Source: Bifidobacterium scaligerum (GTDB taxonomy: Bacteria; Actinomycetota; Actinomycetes; Actinomycetales; Bifidobacteriaceae). Taken from it: DNA of 64,000 bases. Under the pieces are notes generated by a model. That model saw only the letters and a program-made list of their open reading frames with translations, searched no databases and was not told the origin of the DNA. Of this stretch, positions 16,775 to 26,765 are shown one piece after another; within the stretch, counting starts at the first letter, position 1; each line of letters opens with the position of its first letter. The stretch lies in assembly GCF_002802865.1 (NCBI RefSeq), contig NZ_PGLQ01000001.1, forward strand, positions 558,001 through 622,000. Reading direction: 5' to 3'. A program made the position numbers and the translations under genes.

Positions 16775-17758
16775 ATGGAAGAAACCAAGCAAATGCCGTT
16801 GGCGTTACGAGCATGCGCCGAACTCGCCGGCAGCTTCTTGCTGTGCTTTGCTGTTTATGCTTTCTCGACATGGGGCTCTGCCGTATTCGGCATCAATATC
16901 GTGTTCTTCGCCTTGGCCACCGGCCTAGCTTACGCGGTGGTTACCGCCATATTCTCTCGTATTTCCGGTGGACAGCTCAACCCAGCCATCACCGTCGCCG
17001 CTGTCTTATCCTCTAAGACCAGAGCCGTGGATGGTCTGCTATATGTAGTGGCGCAAGTGCTAGGTGCTGTCGCGGCAGGGTTCGCAGTGGTCAAGCTGCT
17101 ACCCACTTCCGAACAGGTGACTGCCAAGGTATGGCTGACTCCGGCTGTGAATGGATTTGAAAAAGGCTCTGTAGCATACTCAGTACTGTCTCAGTACGGC
17201 ATTACGTTCTCAGTGACCTTGGCGATTGTCATTGAAGTTGTCGCCAGCCTGATCGTAGTATCCGCAGCCATGGCCACACTTGGCGAGCACGGTGAATCAT
17301 CTGATCGACATGCAACAACCATGGGTCTTGCCTATGGTCTGGCTGCCGCTATGAGCTATACAGTAACCGGTGCTGGTCTCAATCCTGCACGTTCCACCGG
17401 TATTGCGTTAGCCGCTATGAACCAAGGGCTTGACCAAAATCCGGTCCAGCAGTTATGGGTGTTCTGGATCAGCCCGATTCTGGCCGCTGCAGTTGTGTCA
17501 TTGGCGATGATCATCGCGCAGATGGCCACCACAGCCAAACCGAATGCCACGAACAAGGCTGCGTATGCTGAAGTCAGCGAAGATACTGTTCGCGTAAACT
17601 CCGAGGAGACCGAAGACGGCGTATTCTTCGACCAAGCAGCTGCACAGGATGATGCTCGTTCAGATCAAAAAGCTGTTGAGCAGACCGAAGAAACTGAAGT
17701 ACGTGATCAGCAAGCCAGCTCCCAAAGCCATGCCGATGAAGGAGTCAAACGCGACTGA
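16775..17758 (+). CDS. Aquaporin/glycerol facilitator (MIP family) with acidic C-terminal tail
   Basis: A 327-aa channel. Six transmembrane helices are predicted in residues about 10-250, with the two pore half-helices ending in the expected boxes GGQLNPA (about residue 71) and GLNPARS (about residue 206). It would conduct water and/or small neutral solutes such as glycerol. The final 75 residues form an unusual cytoplasmic tail very rich in Glu, Asp, Gln and Ser. The ATG at 16775 follows AAAAGGAAT. Its 3' end overlaps the convergent DUF3017 gene by about 99 bp, all within the acidic tail. Substrate (water or glycerol) is undecided. Confidence 0.88.
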   Translation: MEETKQMPLALRACAELAGSFLLCFAVYAFSTWGSAVFGINIVFFALATGLAYAVVTAIFSRISGGQLNPAITVAAVLSSKTRAVDGLLYVVAQVLGAVAAGFAVVKLLPTSEQVTAKVWLTPAVNGFEKGSVAYSVLSQYGITFSVTLAIVIEVVASLIVVSAAMATLGEHGESSDRHATTMGLAYGLAAAMSYTVTGAGLNPARSTGIALAAMNQGLDQNPVQQLWVFWISPILAAAVVSLAMIIAQMATTAKPNATNKAAYAEVSEDTVRVNSEETEDGVFFDQAAAQDDARSDQKAVEQTEETEVRDQQASSQSHADEGVKRD

Positions 17759-17959
17759 ACGAACCTTCCATGGGCTGCGGTCGCGCAGTATCAGACGGAT
17801 AAGTCCAGTCATTATGGCCGTCACGGCGATAACCACCGTGGCGGCCATCGTATATCCACAGACAGCGAGGAGCGTGGCGACAATGATGACGCCAAGAACA
17901 ATCCACTCGAACCAAGGCTTGCCTTCGTGAGCTTCAGATACATACGGATGATTATGCAT
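17660..17959 (-). CDS. DUF3017 family small membrane protein
   Basis: A 99-aa protein, MHNHPYVSEAHEGKPWFEW..., with three hydrophobic helices (about residues 17-35, 38-58, 75-97). The signature GLIRLILRD...WKVRSVAFD matches the actinobacterial DUF3017 family, whose role is unknown. The ATG at 17959 follows AGGAAAG; the upstream in-frame extension to 18019 lacks a binding site and reads through a terminator hairpin. Its C-terminal third is encoded antisense to the aquaporin tail, an unusually long convergent overlap. Confidence 0.75.
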   Translation of the reverse strand: MHNHPYVSEAHEGKPWFEWIVLGVIIVATLLAVCGYTMAATVVIAVTAIMTGLIRLILRDRSPWKVRSVAFDSFIGMALGAGLLITYFSFFGLLNSFLI

Positions 17960-18004
17960 AACGCTGCTTTCCTGTGAGATCGAGCATATATGAATATATG
18001 ACAG

Positions 18005-18030
18005 GGCTCCCCCTCGCAAGAGGGAGAGCC
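18005..18030 (-). terminator. Terminator after purH
   Basis: Stem GGCTCCCCCTC / GAGGGAGAGCC around GCAA, one mismatch, 25 bp after the purH stop. One of the recurring GGCTCCC hairpins of this window. Confidence 0.75.
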
Positions 18031-18054
18031 GATTATACGCTGATCGAATAACGA

Positions 18055-19692
18055 TCAGTGGAAGAAGTGACGAGTACCAGTCAGGTACATCGTCACACCA
18101 GCTTTCTTGGCTGCTTCAATAACCTCTTCATCGCGGATTGAGCCTCCAGGCTGGACAATCGCTTTGACGCCTGCGTCAATAAGCACCTGAGCACCATCGG
18201 CAAACGGGAAGAATGCATCAGAAGCGGCTACGGAACCGGCGGCACGGTCAACACCGTCGGCCAACGTATTGGCACGCTCGACGGCCAGATGGCAGGAGTC
18301 AACACGATTGACCTGTCCCATGCCGATGCCGACGGTGGCCTGATCGTGGGCCAACAGAATGGCATTGGACTTGACACAACGAATCGCGCGCCACGCAAAT
18401 ACCAAATCCTTCAGCGTTTCGGCATCCGCCGCCTCACCGGCAACCAGCTTCCACGCATTCGGATCATCGCCCACCGCGTTAATCAGATCCGTATCCTGCA
18501 CCAGCAGGCCGCCATCGATCTGACGAATAGCCTCGTGACCCTTTGGCGGCTCGGCCACCTTTAGAATACGCAGATTCTTTTTCTTGGTCTGAAGCAGTTC
18601 CAATGCGGCAGGCTCATAGTCGGGAGCGACAATGACCTCAGTGAAGATGGGACGTACGCTTTCGGCCATCTCTAGTGTCACGGTGGAATTGCACGCGATC
18701 ACACCGCCATAGGCGCTCATCGGATCGCAAGCATGAGCTTTCTTGTGAGCTTCAGCCGCAGTCGCGCCAATGGCCAGACCGCATGGATTGTTGTGCTTGA
18801 CTACTGCCACCGCAATTGAAGGAGCCATGTCCCAGACCGTGCGCCATGCAGCATCGGCATCGACATAGTTGTTATAGCTCATTGGCTTTCCGCCGAGCTG
18901 CTGCGCGTGTGCAAAACCGGTCTGGTTGAGCGGATCAACGTACAGGGCCGCCTGCTGATGGGAATTCTCGCCATAACGCAGCGTATGTGCACGATCCCAT
19001 GTACGGGTGAATTGTGCAGGGAACTTAGCTGTATCGACTTCACTGCCTTGATCGTCGTGGTCGATTTCCACTGTAGCCAACGTATCCGGCTTGGGCCAGT
19101 GCTTGGCAGTCCACTCGTTAATAGTGGCGTCATAGGCTGCGGTGTGCGCAAAAGCCTTGGCAGCCAGCCATTTGCGTTCTTCCAAGGAGAAGCCGGTGCC
19201 ATCGGCGACCCGGGATGCAACCAGAGCATAGTCATTCGGATCAGTGACAATGGCTACGGTAGCGTGGTTCTTGGCGGCGCCGCGAACCATGGACGGTCCA
19301 CCGATATCAATTTTCTCGATGGTATCCGCTTCGTTCGCACCGCTTCGTACCGTATCGGCGAACGGGTACAGATTGACTACCACGAGATCAAACGGCTTAA
19401 TACCAAATTCCTCAAGCTGCTTGGCATGTTCAGGATTGGTCATATCAGCCAAAATGCCGGCATGGATATAAGGATGCAGCGTCTTGACGCGACCGTCCAA
19501 ACATTCGGGGAATCCAGTGACATCGGATACCTCGGTTACCTTGACTCCCAGTTCCGCCAGCTTCTTGGCAGTAGAGCCTGTGGATACGACTTCGGTACCC
19601 GCCTTCACAAAAGCCTCGGCGAGCACTTCGATGCCTTCCTTATGGAAGACTGAAACCAGTGCACGACGTATCGGCCGATTTGTGGTTGTCAT
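18055..19692 (-). CDS. purH: Bifunctional AICAR formyltransferase/IMP cyclohydrolase
   Basis: A 545-aa protein of normal family length. The N-terminal third is the MGS-like IMP cyclohydrolase domain ([35 protein letters not shown]), the rest the formyltransferase domain ([33 protein letters not shown]). It carries out the last two steps of purine synthesis to IMP using 10-formyltetrahydrofolate. The ATG follows AGGAGG and overlaps the stop of the PerM-like gene by four bases, so it is part of the sucC-sucD-perM-purH run. Confidence 0.97.
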   Translation of the reverse strand: MTTTNRPIRRALVSVFHKEGIEVLAEAFVKAGTEVVSTGSTAKKLAELGVKVTEVSDVTGFPECLDGRVKTLHPYIHAGILADMTNPEHAKQLEEFGIKPFDLVVVNLYPFADTVRSGANEADTIEKIDIGGPSMVRGAAKNHATVAIVTDPNDYALVASRVADGTGFSLEERKWLAAKAFAHTAAYDATINEWTAKHWPKPDTLATVEIDHDDQGSEVDTAKFPAQFTRTWDRAHTLRYGENSHQQAALYVDPLNQTGFAHAQQLGGKPMSYNNYVDADAAWRTVWDMAPSIAVAVVKHNNPCGLAIGATAAEAHKKAHACDPMSAYGGVIACNSTVTLEMAESVRPIFTEVIVAPDYEPAALELLQTKKKNLRILKVAEPPKGHEAIRQIDGGLLVQDTDLINAVGDDPNAWKLVAGEAADAETLKDLVFAWRAIRCVKSNAILLAHDQATVGIGMGQVNRVDSCHLAVERANTLADGVDRAAGSVAASDAFFPFADGAQVLIDAGVKAIVQPGGSIRDEEVIEAAKKAGVTMYLTGTRHFFH

Positions 19693-21035
19693 TCCTGTTC
19701 CTCCTTGGATTGTGGGGATTGAGATACGATGGTGCGCCGCTCCGTTGTTCCGTTATTGTGTGGGATATTTCCGGAACGGGGATTCCTGATCCTCTCAGTT
19801 ATCCAGACTATCGAAAAAACAAGTGCCGTGCTAATCAACGCCACGAGCCATGCAATGCTCAGTCCAATAGCTGTCGCATGTCCTACAGCCCTTGTAGAAG
19901 CCATTACGTTGACGCCAACCTGCGCAAGCCGTTGTTCGCCCAGTGAGCCATTGGACAAAGCGAACAACGCAGTGAATGCCAAAGAAATGAGTCCTGCGGC
20001 TAGGCAAAACGAAGCAACCGAGTATGCTAGATCCGCCATCAGTGAGGCACGGCTTTCGACATGGCGAACGTTGATAGGCCGATAACGGAAGCCCTGCGGT
20101 ATGAACAAGGTCACCAATCCCACGATGCAGGAGATAGTGAGGGGAGCGGCCAATGCCGCCATGCGCCATATATCATTGGATATAGGTTCGGGGAATATAG
20201 CAAACAGCGGAACCGCCGGTAGCCCATTGGATTGTCCGACCCACAACGTGAAGTTGGCCAAATCGCCTATAGCAAATCCCGCGCCAAACAACCATGAAAC
20301 GGCCCACAGCGCGAGATTTGGCAGCCAGATAAGCATGGCCAAGCTAGTGGTGATACGCGATCCTGTCTCCATACCGGACATGCTAAAGACAGAAAAGACC
20401 GCAGCATGATTCAGCACAGCCCAAACCACCACAGTGATCAGACCAACGACCAAATATATGCCGGTAATGACTGCGGCTATCGACATTCCGATGTTCAAAC
20501 TATGACGGATTCGGGTTGGAACATGCTGGCGATACCAATGCAAGCAATTCTTCGTCAAGTTGCCATAGGGGAATATGGCACCTGCATATCCAAGGGAGAA
20601 AATAAGCGCTGCTTTGCCGAGCACAAGCCATTGATCATCGACAAGACCTACACTGATACCGCTTCGCATGAACTCATTCATTGCCAACCAGGTAATCAGA
20701 CCAGCCGCATACACATGAACATTGGTTTTCCTGCAGCGCGACACGACTGCACCAATTAGCCAAATCAACATAATGGTAAGCAGCAACGGCGTGATGGTAA
20801 GTGTGATGGAACCGGTTTTGAAGCCAGAACCTTCACTGAGCAACACCACAGCTAGAGTCAGCCCATACGTGGCATTAGCAAGGTTGGAGCTGCCCTCTTC
20901 CATTGAGATGACCAACAGCATCAAAGCTATATAGCAACCCACTGCAATGGCATAGATAGCCATGGATGCGAATGCCACGCAGGCACCTCGCATCCATTGA
21001 CGAATCATTGTTTTCATACGGTCGATGAACTGCAC
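19689..21035 (-). CDS. PerM-like membrane protein (DUF6350 type)
   Basis: A multi-pass membrane protein of up to 448 aa with about nine to ten hydrophobic helices and few soluble segments. The location between sucD and purH matches Mycobacterium Rv0955 (PerM), a cell-division-linked protein of the DUF6350 family, and the hydropathy pattern agrees. The longest frame starts with GTG at 21035, directly after the sucD stop, without a good ribosome binding site; ATGs at 21017 and 21008 are alternatives. The stop overlaps purH. A role in divisome or envelope maintenance is inferred from the mycobacterial homologue. Confidence 0.7.
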   Translation of the reverse strand: MQFIDRMKTMIRQWMRGACVAFASMAIYAIAVGCYIALMLLVISMEEGSSNLANATYGLTLAVVLLSEGSGFKTGSITLTITPLLLTIMLIWLIGAVVSRCRKTNVHVYAAGLITWLAMNEFMRSGISVGLVDDQWLVLGKAALIFSLGYAGAIFPYGNLTKNCLHWYRQHVPTRIRHSLNIGMSIAAVITGIYLVVGLITVVVWAVLNHAAVFSVFSMSGMETGSRITTSLAMLIWLPNLALWAVSWLFGAGFAIGDLANFTLWVGQSNGLPAVPLFAIFPEPISNDIWRMAALAAPLTISCIVGLVTLFIPQGFRYRPINVRHVESRASLMADLAYSVASFCLAAGLISLAFTALFALSNGSLGEQRLAQVGVNVMASTRAVGHATAIGLSIAWLVALISTALVFSIVWITERIRNPRSGNIPHNNGTTERRTIVSQSPQSKEEQE

Positions 21036-21947
21036 TTACGCAATATTGGCCTTGGCGAGCACGTCGCGCATAAGCTGCGCCGCCTGTCCTGGCGTTTTGC
21101 CGACCGGAATTCCAGCGGCTTCGAGGGCGTTTTTCTTATCCTGGGCAGTACCCTTGCCTCCGGAGACAATCGCGCCAGCATGGCCCATCTGCTTGCCTTC
21201 AGGGGCAGTGAAGCCCGCGATGTAGGCCACGACCGGCTTGGTCATATGTTCTTTAGCCCAAGCCGCTGCCTCTTGCTCTGCAAAACCGCCAATTTCACCG
21301 ATCATCATCACAGCCTTGGTGTTCGGGTCGGCCTCAAAAGCCTCAAGAGCCTCCAATAACGTGGTACCGACAATAGGATCACCACCGGCACCCAAGCATG
21401 CGGTAAAACCAATATCCGAAAGTTCACCCATAAGCTGATAGGTCAGCGTACCGGATTTGGAAACCAAGCCTAACGGACCGCGACCGACAATGCCATCAGG
21501 AATAATGCCGAGGTTGACTCCAGGATCGCCCAGCGTGATAAGACCCGGGCAGTTCGGTCCGATGATACGTACACCTTTCTGCAGCGCCAGCTCCACGAAA
21601 TAGGCAGAATCGGCGACAGGAATGCCTTCGGTGATAACTACCACGAGTTCAATTCCAGCTTCAACGGCCTCGACTACTGCGTCCTTGGCAAAGCGAGGCG
21701 GTACAAAGACCACACTGGCCTTGGCACCCGTAGCGTTGCGAGCTTCGGAACAAGTGGCGAACACCGGAATGTCTGCATCCTTCTCACCCTTGACTCCGGG
21801 GAAGGTGACGGTGGTTCCCGCCTTGCGGGGGTTTACACCGCCGACGATGTTGGTGCCGGCCCTTAACATGCGTGCGGTATGGGTCATGCCCTGATGGCCA
21901 GTCATACCCTGAACGATTACTGGGGCACCGTCTTCAATGAACAGCAT
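21036..21947 (-). CDS. sucD: Succinate-CoA ligase, alpha subunit
   Basis: A 303-aa protein of standard length. The CoA-binding Rossmann domain has [15 protein letters not shown] and [10 protein letters not shown]; the active-site His that is phosphorylated is in the [12 protein letters not shown] segment near residue 260. With SucC it interconverts succinyl-CoA and succinate with nucleotide triphosphate formation. Bifidobacteria lack a full citric acid cycle, so here it more likely supplies succinyl-CoA for biosynthesis. The ATG overlaps the sucC stop by one base (TGATG). Confidence 0.97.
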   Translation of the reverse strand: MLFIEDGAPVIVQGMTGHQGMTHTARMLRAGTNIVGGVNPRKAGTTVTFPGVKGEKDADIPVFATCSEARNATGAKASVVFVPPRFAKDAVVEAVEAGIELVVVITEGIPVADSAYFVELALQKGVRIIGPNCPGLITLGDPGVNLGIIPDGIVGRGPLGLVSKSGTLTYQLMGELSDIGFTACLGAGGDPIVGTTLLEALEAFEADPNTKAVMMIGEIGGFAEQEAAAWAKEHMTKPVVAYIAGFTAPEGKQMGHAGAIVSGGKGTAQDKKNALEAAGIPVGKTPGQAAQLMRDVLAKANIA

Positions 21948-23149
21948 CAGCGAACCTCCTTGGAACCGACGGCCTCAGCGGCAAGCTGGGCAGCTTTCTG
22001 CGCAGCGCCTTCCATGGTCTGAGACACATGAATGATCGGATTGTTGGCTTCAGCCAGAATATGCAGACCTTCTGCCGCAGCGTTGCCATCGAAACGAACC
22101 ACAATCGGTTTTGAGCTACCAAGCGTCTTGACGGCTTCCAAAATACCATTGGCAACTTCCACGCAAGAAGTGATACCGCCATAGACGTTAATGAACACCG
22201 ATTCGACCTGTGGATCGGACAATACGATTTCAAGGCTACCGGCCATTACAGCCGCAGACGCACCGCCGCCGATATCCAGGAAATTGGCAGGTTTGATACC
22301 GGTCCCCTGCTCCTCGCCCGCGCCAGAAACAGCATCCAAGGAACTCATGACCAGTCCTGCGCCGTTACCGATTACACCAACCTCGCCGCGCAGATGCACA
22401 TAGTGCAAACCATGTTCACGGGCTTTCTGCTCGAATGGATCAGGAACAATTGGATCCTCGAAACGCGTCCAACCGCCATGACGGAATGCGGCATTATCAT
22501 CAAGCGAGATCTTCGCGTCTAAGGCGCACAGCTGCTTGGTGGATTCGTCATCCGGATCACCAATTTTGGCCAATGGGTTTATCTCCACGAGCGTTGCATC
22601 GTTCTCTTTGAAGCAACGCCACATTTTGAGTAGAATCTGAGCTGCCTGATCTACATCAGCATGATAGAAACCAATGCTCTCAGCCATTTTGGTGGCAGCT
22701 TCAAGGTCAAAATCACCGAGTGCTTCGATATGCAGGCGCTTGACCGATTCCGGATGTTCTTTGGCGATCTCTTCCACTTCCGTGCCGCCATTGGCGGTAG
22801 CAAGCACATCAAAATCACGAGAGGTGCGGTCCACGGAGATCGACACATAGTACTCATGCAGAATATTCTTGGCTTCGGCTACAAGCACGCCTGAGACTTT
22901 GTGCCCGTGAATGGTCATCGGCAAAATGGCCTCGGATTCGAGAATGGCTTCATCGCGGTTGCGAGCAATCTTCACACCGCCAGCCTGACCACGATGTCCA
23001 ATCTTCACCTGCGCCTTAATCACGCACGGATAACCGATTTTGTCCGCCGCCTCGGCCACTTCATGGGAGTTCTGTGCGAAGATGGCACCCGGGGTGGGGA
23101 TGTCCTGTTCCTCAAGCAGCTCACGTGCCTGGTATTCGTAAAGGTCCAT
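21947..23149 (-). CDS. sucC: Succinate-CoA ligase, beta subunit
   Basis: A 400-aa protein beginning [15 protein letters not shown], the normal SucC N-terminus; the in-frame extension to 23311 reads through a terminator and is rejected, and AAGGA lies before the chosen ATG. An ATP-grasp domain fills the N-terminal half ([15 protein letters not shown]), and a ligase-CoA domain the C-terminal half ([29 protein letters not shown]). It binds nucleotide and forms the heterodimer or heterotetramer with SucD. First gene of the sucC-sucD-perM-purH series. Confidence 0.97.
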   Translation of the reverse strand: MDLYEYQARELLEEQDIPTPGAIFAQNSHEVAEAADKIGYPCVIKAQVKIGHRGQAGGVKIARNRDEAILESEAILPMTIHGHKVSGVLVAEAKNILHEYYVSISVDRTSRDFDVLATANGGTEVEEIAKEHPESVKRLHIEALGDFDLEAATKMAESIGFYHADVDQAAQILLKMWRCFKENDATLVEINPLAKIGDPDDESTKQLCALDAKISLDDNAAFRHGGWTRFEDPIVPDPFEQKAREHGLHYVHLRGEVGVIGNGAGLVMSSLDAVSGAGEEQGTGIKPANFLDIGGGASAAVMAGSLEIVLSDPQVESVFINVYGGITSCVEVANGILEAVKTLGSSKPIVVRFDGNAAAEGLHILAEANNPIIHVSQTMEGAAQKAAQLAAEAVGSKEVR

Positions 23150-23170
23150 GGATCCTTCCCTGACTAAATA

Positions 23171-23211
23171 ATGGTCCGGCATGTAACTGTACACAGTACA
23201 TGCCGGACCAT
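23171..23211 (-). terminator. Terminator between apt and sucC
   Basis: Perfect 15-bp stem ATGGTCCGGCATGTA / TACATGCCGGACCAT with an 11-base loop, in the 91-bp gap after apt. The T-run is weak (ATTATTTAG on the minus strand). Confidence 0.8.
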
Positions 23212-23240
23212 GACAATACAACGCGCGTTCGTGAGACAGC

Positions 23241-23822
23241 TCACGCAGGCATGGAGACCAACGAGCTGGTGGGCACGCCGCCGAGCTTGTCAATACCGTC
23301 AAGTCCATCAAGACGCATCACGAAGCTGAAGCCAGCCACTTTGCCTCCGGCTTTCTCTATGAGATCTGCACCGGCTTTGGCCGTGCCGCCGGTTGCGATG
23401 AGGTCGTCCACAATAAGCACTCGCTCACCATGTGCCACGGCTTCGGTTTCAATCTCCACGCTGGCAGTGCCATATTCGAGATCATAGGATTCGCCGATAG
23501 TTTCAGGTGGCAATTTGCCGGCTTTTCGAATGGCGATGAATCCTTTGCCCAAACGTGAAGCGAGCGTAGGACCGAACAGGAATCCACGGGATTCCAGACC
23601 AGCGATGGCGTCGAATTCATCCGCGGGAACCGGCAAAGCCTCTTCGAGCGCCTGAAGCAAAATGTTCAGACCCTTCGGATCGGCAAGCACCGGCATAAAA
23701 TCGCGGAAGATAATACCTTCCTTAGGAAAACCTGGCACAGAACGAATCAGAGATACCAGATATTCGGCGTTCTCCTGACCAACCTTGCCTAATGCGTCGA
23801 TAGTGATGTCCGACTGCGTCAT
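23241..23822 (-). CDS. apt: Adenine phosphoribosyltransferase
   Basis: A 193-aa protein with the PRPP-binding motif VLIVDDLIATGGTA near residues 135-148 and family segments PGFPKEGIIFRDF and GLESRGFLFGP. It salvages adenine to AMP using PRPP. The ATG at 23822 follows AAGGACG. Slightly longer than the 170-180 aa norm through a short N-terminal extension. It is the last gene before a strong hairpin, downstream of yajC. Confidence 0.96.
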   Translation of the reverse strand: MTQSDITIDALGKVGQENAEYLVSLIRSVPGFPKEGIIFRDFMPVLADPKGLNILLQALEEALPVPADEFDAIAGLESRGFLFGPTLASRLGKGFIAIRKAGKLPPETIGESYDLEYGTASVEIETEAVAHGERVLIVDDLIATGGTAKAGADLIEKAGGKVAGFSFVMRLDGLDGIDKLGGVPTSSLVSMPA

Positions 23823-23870
23823 ATATTCGTCCTTAGATTAAGGTTACTTACGGTATTTGACGTGGCTGAA

Positions 23871-23900
23871 TGGTTCATACACATGGACGCGTATGAACCA
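23871..23900. promoter_or_regulatory. Inverted repeat between yajC and apt
   Basis: Arms TGGTTCATAC / GTATGAACCA, ten perfect base pairs with a ten-base loop, in the 84-bp gap. No T-run follows on either strand, so it may be an attenuator, processing site or weak terminator rather than a standard terminator. Confidence 0.5.
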
Positions 23901-23906
23901 GAAAGC

Positions 23907-24317
23907 CTACTTTGCTACGGTTTCGTCCGTTTGGTTGCCCTTTGCAGCACCCTCAATCGGAACCTGAGCGACCTCATCTTCAGTAGCGGCATCTTTCTCT
24001 TCGGACAGAGGGTTGCCGTTTTCGTCTACTTCGTCATCGGAGACATAAGCCGGACGAGTGTACTCGCGGGCGATTGCATTAAAAGCGAAACGCATTTTGG
24101 AGCCTTCAGAGTCGATCACAATCTCCTCATACTGCTCATCAACTTCCACGACCTTGCCGATTACCTGACCAATAGTAATGACTTCGGTGCCGGGCTGCAG
24201 ATTGCGACGGAAATCCTGACGCTCCTGCTGCTGCTGCTTGGATTTCTTGGACTGCCACCACATCATGCCGCCGATGACCACGACCATGACAATAAGCATC
24301 AAGTAGGAAGAATCCAC
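23907..24317 (-). CDS. yajC: Sec translocon accessory subunit YajC
   Basis: A 136-aa protein with one N-terminal transmembrane helix (about residues 4-20), then a basic Gln-rich stretch and the YajC core (LQPGTEVITIGQVIGKVVEV). The C-terminal 45 residues are acidic and probably disordered. It starts with GTG, eight bases after AAGGAG. YajC associates with SecDF in the membrane; no secD or secF follows here, only ruvB upstream, so the usual yajC-secD-secF operon is broken or lies elsewhere. Confidence 0.92.
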   Translation of the reverse strand: MDSSYLMLIVMVVVIGGMMWWQSKKSKQQQQERQDFRRNLQPGTEVITIGQVIGKVVEVDEQYEEIVIDSEGSKMRFAFNAIAREYTRPAYVSDDEVDENGNPLSEEKDAATEDEVAQVPIEGAAKGNQTDETVAK

Positions 24318-24392
24318 GGGATAAACTCCTTCAGATCAACGGTCATGGCCGGAAAAATGGCGCGTGACCGGATTGTGCAAACAGGCAAAAGT

Positions 24393-25457
24393 TTAGAAGG
24401 TCTTGCTGACATCGCTCGAAGGTGTTAGCCCCAGATGTTGCCAGGCTTTCTCTGTCGCGACACGGCCTTTGGGCGTACGCATCAGGAATCCCTCGCGTAC
24501 GAGATACGGTTCGCAAACGGTTTCCACCGTCTCGGATTCTTCACCGACCATGGCGGCGAGATTATTGAGACCAACCGGACCGCCGCCAAAATTACGCACA
24601 ATGGCGTTAAGCACTGCAAGATCAAGCCGGTCGAGACCTTCCGAATCAATCTGGTAGAGGGCCAAAGCTTCCTTGACATCATCAGGACGCACCATGATGA
24701 GATCATGGACGATGGCCCAATCACGCACACGGCGCAACAAACGATTAGCGATACGCGGCGTGCCACGAGAACGCAAGGCAAGCTCGTGAGCAGAGCCGTC
24801 ATCCAGATTCACGCCCAGCACATTTGCGGATCGCTCTATAAGTTTTTCCAGCTCCTCATGTGGATAGAAGTCAAGATGTGCAGTGAAACCAAAGCGTGCG
24901 CGCAATGGGCTCGGCAGCATTCCTTCACGGGTAGTTGCCCCGATCACGGTGAATCGCGGTAATGTCAGTGGAATCGAGCTGGCACCTGGGCCCTTGCCCA
25001 CCATAACATCCACACGAAAATCCTCCATGGCAATGTACAGCAATTCTTCGGCGGCGCGTGGCAAACGATGAATCTCATCGATGAACAATACTTCACCGGT
25101 GTCCAACGAACTCAGGATAGAGGCAAGATCACCGGCGTGTTGCACAGCAGGACCAGAAGTCACACGAATCGGAACTTCCAGTTCGTTGGCGACGATCATA
25201 GCCAGTGTGGTCTTGCCAAGTCCGGGAGGACCTGCAAGCAGAATATGGTCCGGTGGCACGTCTCTCTTGCGAGCCGCATCGAGGAACAACTGTAACTGGG
25301 CTTTAAGTCTCGGCTGTCCGATGAAACCATCCAGCACATGCGGACGCAGCTCCTCATCACTTACCGGCTCATTGCCAATAGGCGATGACGAAACCATACG
25401 TAACGATTCTTCGTTGGCCCCAGTGTTGGAAGTGCCGTAGGTCATCTCATCATTCAT
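24393..25457 (-). CDS. ruvB: Holliday junction DNA helicase RuvB
   Basis: A 354-aa AAA+ ATPase of normal length: Walker [10 protein letters not shown], Walker [11 protein letters not shown], sensor region [10 protein letters not shown] and a C-terminal winged helix. The N-terminal 30 residues are a variable acidic extension. With RuvA it drives branch migration of Holliday junctions. The ATG overlaps the ruvA stop by one base, so ruvA and ruvB are coupled. Both are expected to follow the LexA-type control site upstream of ruvA. Confidence 0.98.
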   Translation of the reverse strand: MNDEMTYGTSNTGANEESLRMVSSSPIGNEPVSDEELRPHVLDGFIGQPRLKAQLQLFLDAARKRDVPPDHILLAGPPGLGKTTLAMIVANELEVPIRVTSGPAVQHAGDLASILSSLDTGEVLFIDEIHRLPRAAEELLYIAMEDFRVDVMVGKGPGASSIPLTLPRFTVIGATTREGMLPSPLRARFGFTAHLDFYPHEELEKLIERSANVLGVNLDDGSAHELALRSRGTPRIANRLLRRVRDWAIVHDLIMVRPDDVKEALALYQIDSEGLDRLDLAVLNAIVRNFGGGPVGLNNLAAMVGEESETVETVCEPYLVREGFLMRTPKGRVATEKAWQHLGLTPSSDVSKTF

Positions 25458-26086
25458 CAGCGACCTCTATCCATCAGCGCCAAGGCGAAACGCAACACAC
25501 GCGGCACATCGTCCGACGTCAGAGGAGTGTTGATGTCATTATCGTTGATGGCCTCGTTGACAGCCTGCTGCGCATCCTGTTGGCGCCATCCCAATGACAT
25601 CAGGCCCTCGACAACCTGCTCCATACCGGTATCGACTGCAGATACAGTCACACCCTGCTCAGCAGATACGCTGCCTTCTATCTGACTTAGATCGATAGAA
25701 CCCTTCAATTCGAGGATAATCTTCTGAGCGCCCTTCTTGCCCAGACCTGGTGCCTTGGCGAGGGCCGCAGCATCATTATCTGCAATGGCATGGGCCAATT
25801 GGACCGGTGTTAAGGTGGATAGCAACGATTGTGCCACTTTGGGACCAATACCAGACACTTTGATGAGTTGCAAGAAGGTCTTTTTGGCGTCCTTATCCAA
25901 GAACCCATGCAGCGTGATGGCATCCTGGGAGAGATTCATGTAGGTGTAGACACTCGTCTCTTGACCTGAATGCAATCGACTCAAATCCGTAGAGGACATA
26001 CGGACTTCATAGCCCACTCCCCCAACGTTGATCAACGCGGTATCGGCCTCCACCGATTCAACCCGCCCGAACAGCATGCCGATCAT
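25457..26086 (-). CDS. ruvA: Holliday junction branch migration protein RuvA
   Basis: A 209-aa protein with the N-terminal OB fold ([28 protein letters not shown]), two helix-hairpin-helix motifs ([32 protein letters not shown]) and the C-terminal RuvB-binding domain. It binds four-way junctions and loads RuvB. AAGGAG precedes the ATG. An 88-bp gap separates it from ruvC and holds a promoter and LexA-type box, so ruvAB forms its own SOS unit. Confidence 0.98.
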   Translation of the reverse strand: MIGMLFGRVESVEADTALINVGGVGYEVRMSSTDLSRLHSGQETSVYTYMNLSQDAITLHGFLDKDAKKTFLQLIKVSGIGPKVAQSLLSTLTPVQLAHAIADNDAAALAKAPGLGKKGAQKIILELKGSIDLSQIEGSVSAEQGVTVSAVDTGMEQVVEGLMSLGWRQQDAQQAVNEAINDNDINTPLTSDDVPRVLRFALALMDRGR

Positions 26087-26152
26087 GGCTCACTCCTTGC
26101 ATCAATCTCCTGTGGATGGTAAGACCGCACAGAGCGCCAGACCACACCACAC

Positions 26153-26174
26153 TCGAACAACTGTTCGAATTATA
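26153..26174 (-). promoter_or_regulatory. LexA-type SOS box and TATAAT of the ruvAB promoter
   Basis: TCGAACAACTGTTCGA at 26153-26168 has perfect TCGAAC/GTTCGA arms and differs at one internal base from the Gram-positive/actinobacterial LexA consensus CGAACRNRYGTTCG. Reading on the minus strand, a perfect TATAAT (26169-26174) stands directly before it, so LexA would cover the transcription start. No good -35 is seen. The ruvA start is 67 bp downstream. Confidence 0.85.
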
Positions 26175-26759
26175 CTACATGCCGCGGTCGTGGTTGATAC
26201 GTCGTCGCGTCATATGCTGTGCGGCTTCGGCCCATTGACGTTGGGCGGGAGTCAGATGCTGTTCGCGCTCTCCGCCCTGCAAAGCCCCTGCAGGACGTAA
26301 AGCATGACAGATGGCCAAGGCAAGTGCATCAGCCGCGTCGGCTGGCGTAGGCATTTTCGTCAGGTTCAAAATACGTGTCACCATACGTTCCACTTGAATC
26401 TTTTGAGCCTGTCCGTTGCCGGTGATGGCAAGTTTCGCCTCTGTAGGCGTATGCAAAGCCACCGGAATATTTCGTTGCGCTGCAGCCAGCATGGCAAGCC
26501 CTGCGGCTTGTGCGGTACCAAGCACCGTATTGCGATTGGATTGCGCGAAAACACGTTCGATGGACACACTGTCTGGTGCGAATCGATCCATTTTTTCCGC
26601 CAAACCGTTATAGATAGCCAGCAGACGTAAATCCTGAGATATATCAGGAGAAGAACGCACCACATCCACATGGATAAACGAAAGCCGGCGATGTTCGCCG
26701 GCTTCGATCACGCCGACCCCGCAGCGTGTCAGCCCGGGATCGACGCCAAGGATAATCAC
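26175..26759 (-). CDS. ruvC: Crossover junction endodeoxyribonuclease RuvC
   Basis: A 194-aa resolvase with the conserved acidic catalytic residues in GVDPGLT (near residue 7), SIERVF (about 68) and [11 protein letters not shown] (about 140-150). It cuts Holliday junctions symmetrically after RuvAB. yebC ends the upstream neighbourhood with a short gap (six bases), so yebC-ruvC are co-transcribed. The stop codon directly abuts the ruvAB promoter. C-terminal residues beyond about 160 are an extension typical of actinobacteria. Confidence 0.97.
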   Translation of the reverse strand: MIILGVDPGLTRCGVGVIEAGEHRRLSFIHVDVVRSSPDISQDLRLLAIYNGLAEKMDRFAPDSVSIERVFAQSNRNTVLGTAQAAGLAMLAAAQRNIPVALHTPTEAKLAITGNGQAQKIQVERMVTRILNLTKMPTPADAADALALAICHALRPAGALQGGEREQHLTPAQRQWAEAAQHMTRRRINHDRGM

Positions 26760-26765
26760 TGGGAA

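Noticed and set aside
21035..21036. PerM start fixed at GTG 21035
   Set aside because: It abuts the sucD stop without a binding site; ATG 21017 or 21008 are as likely, so the start is left open.
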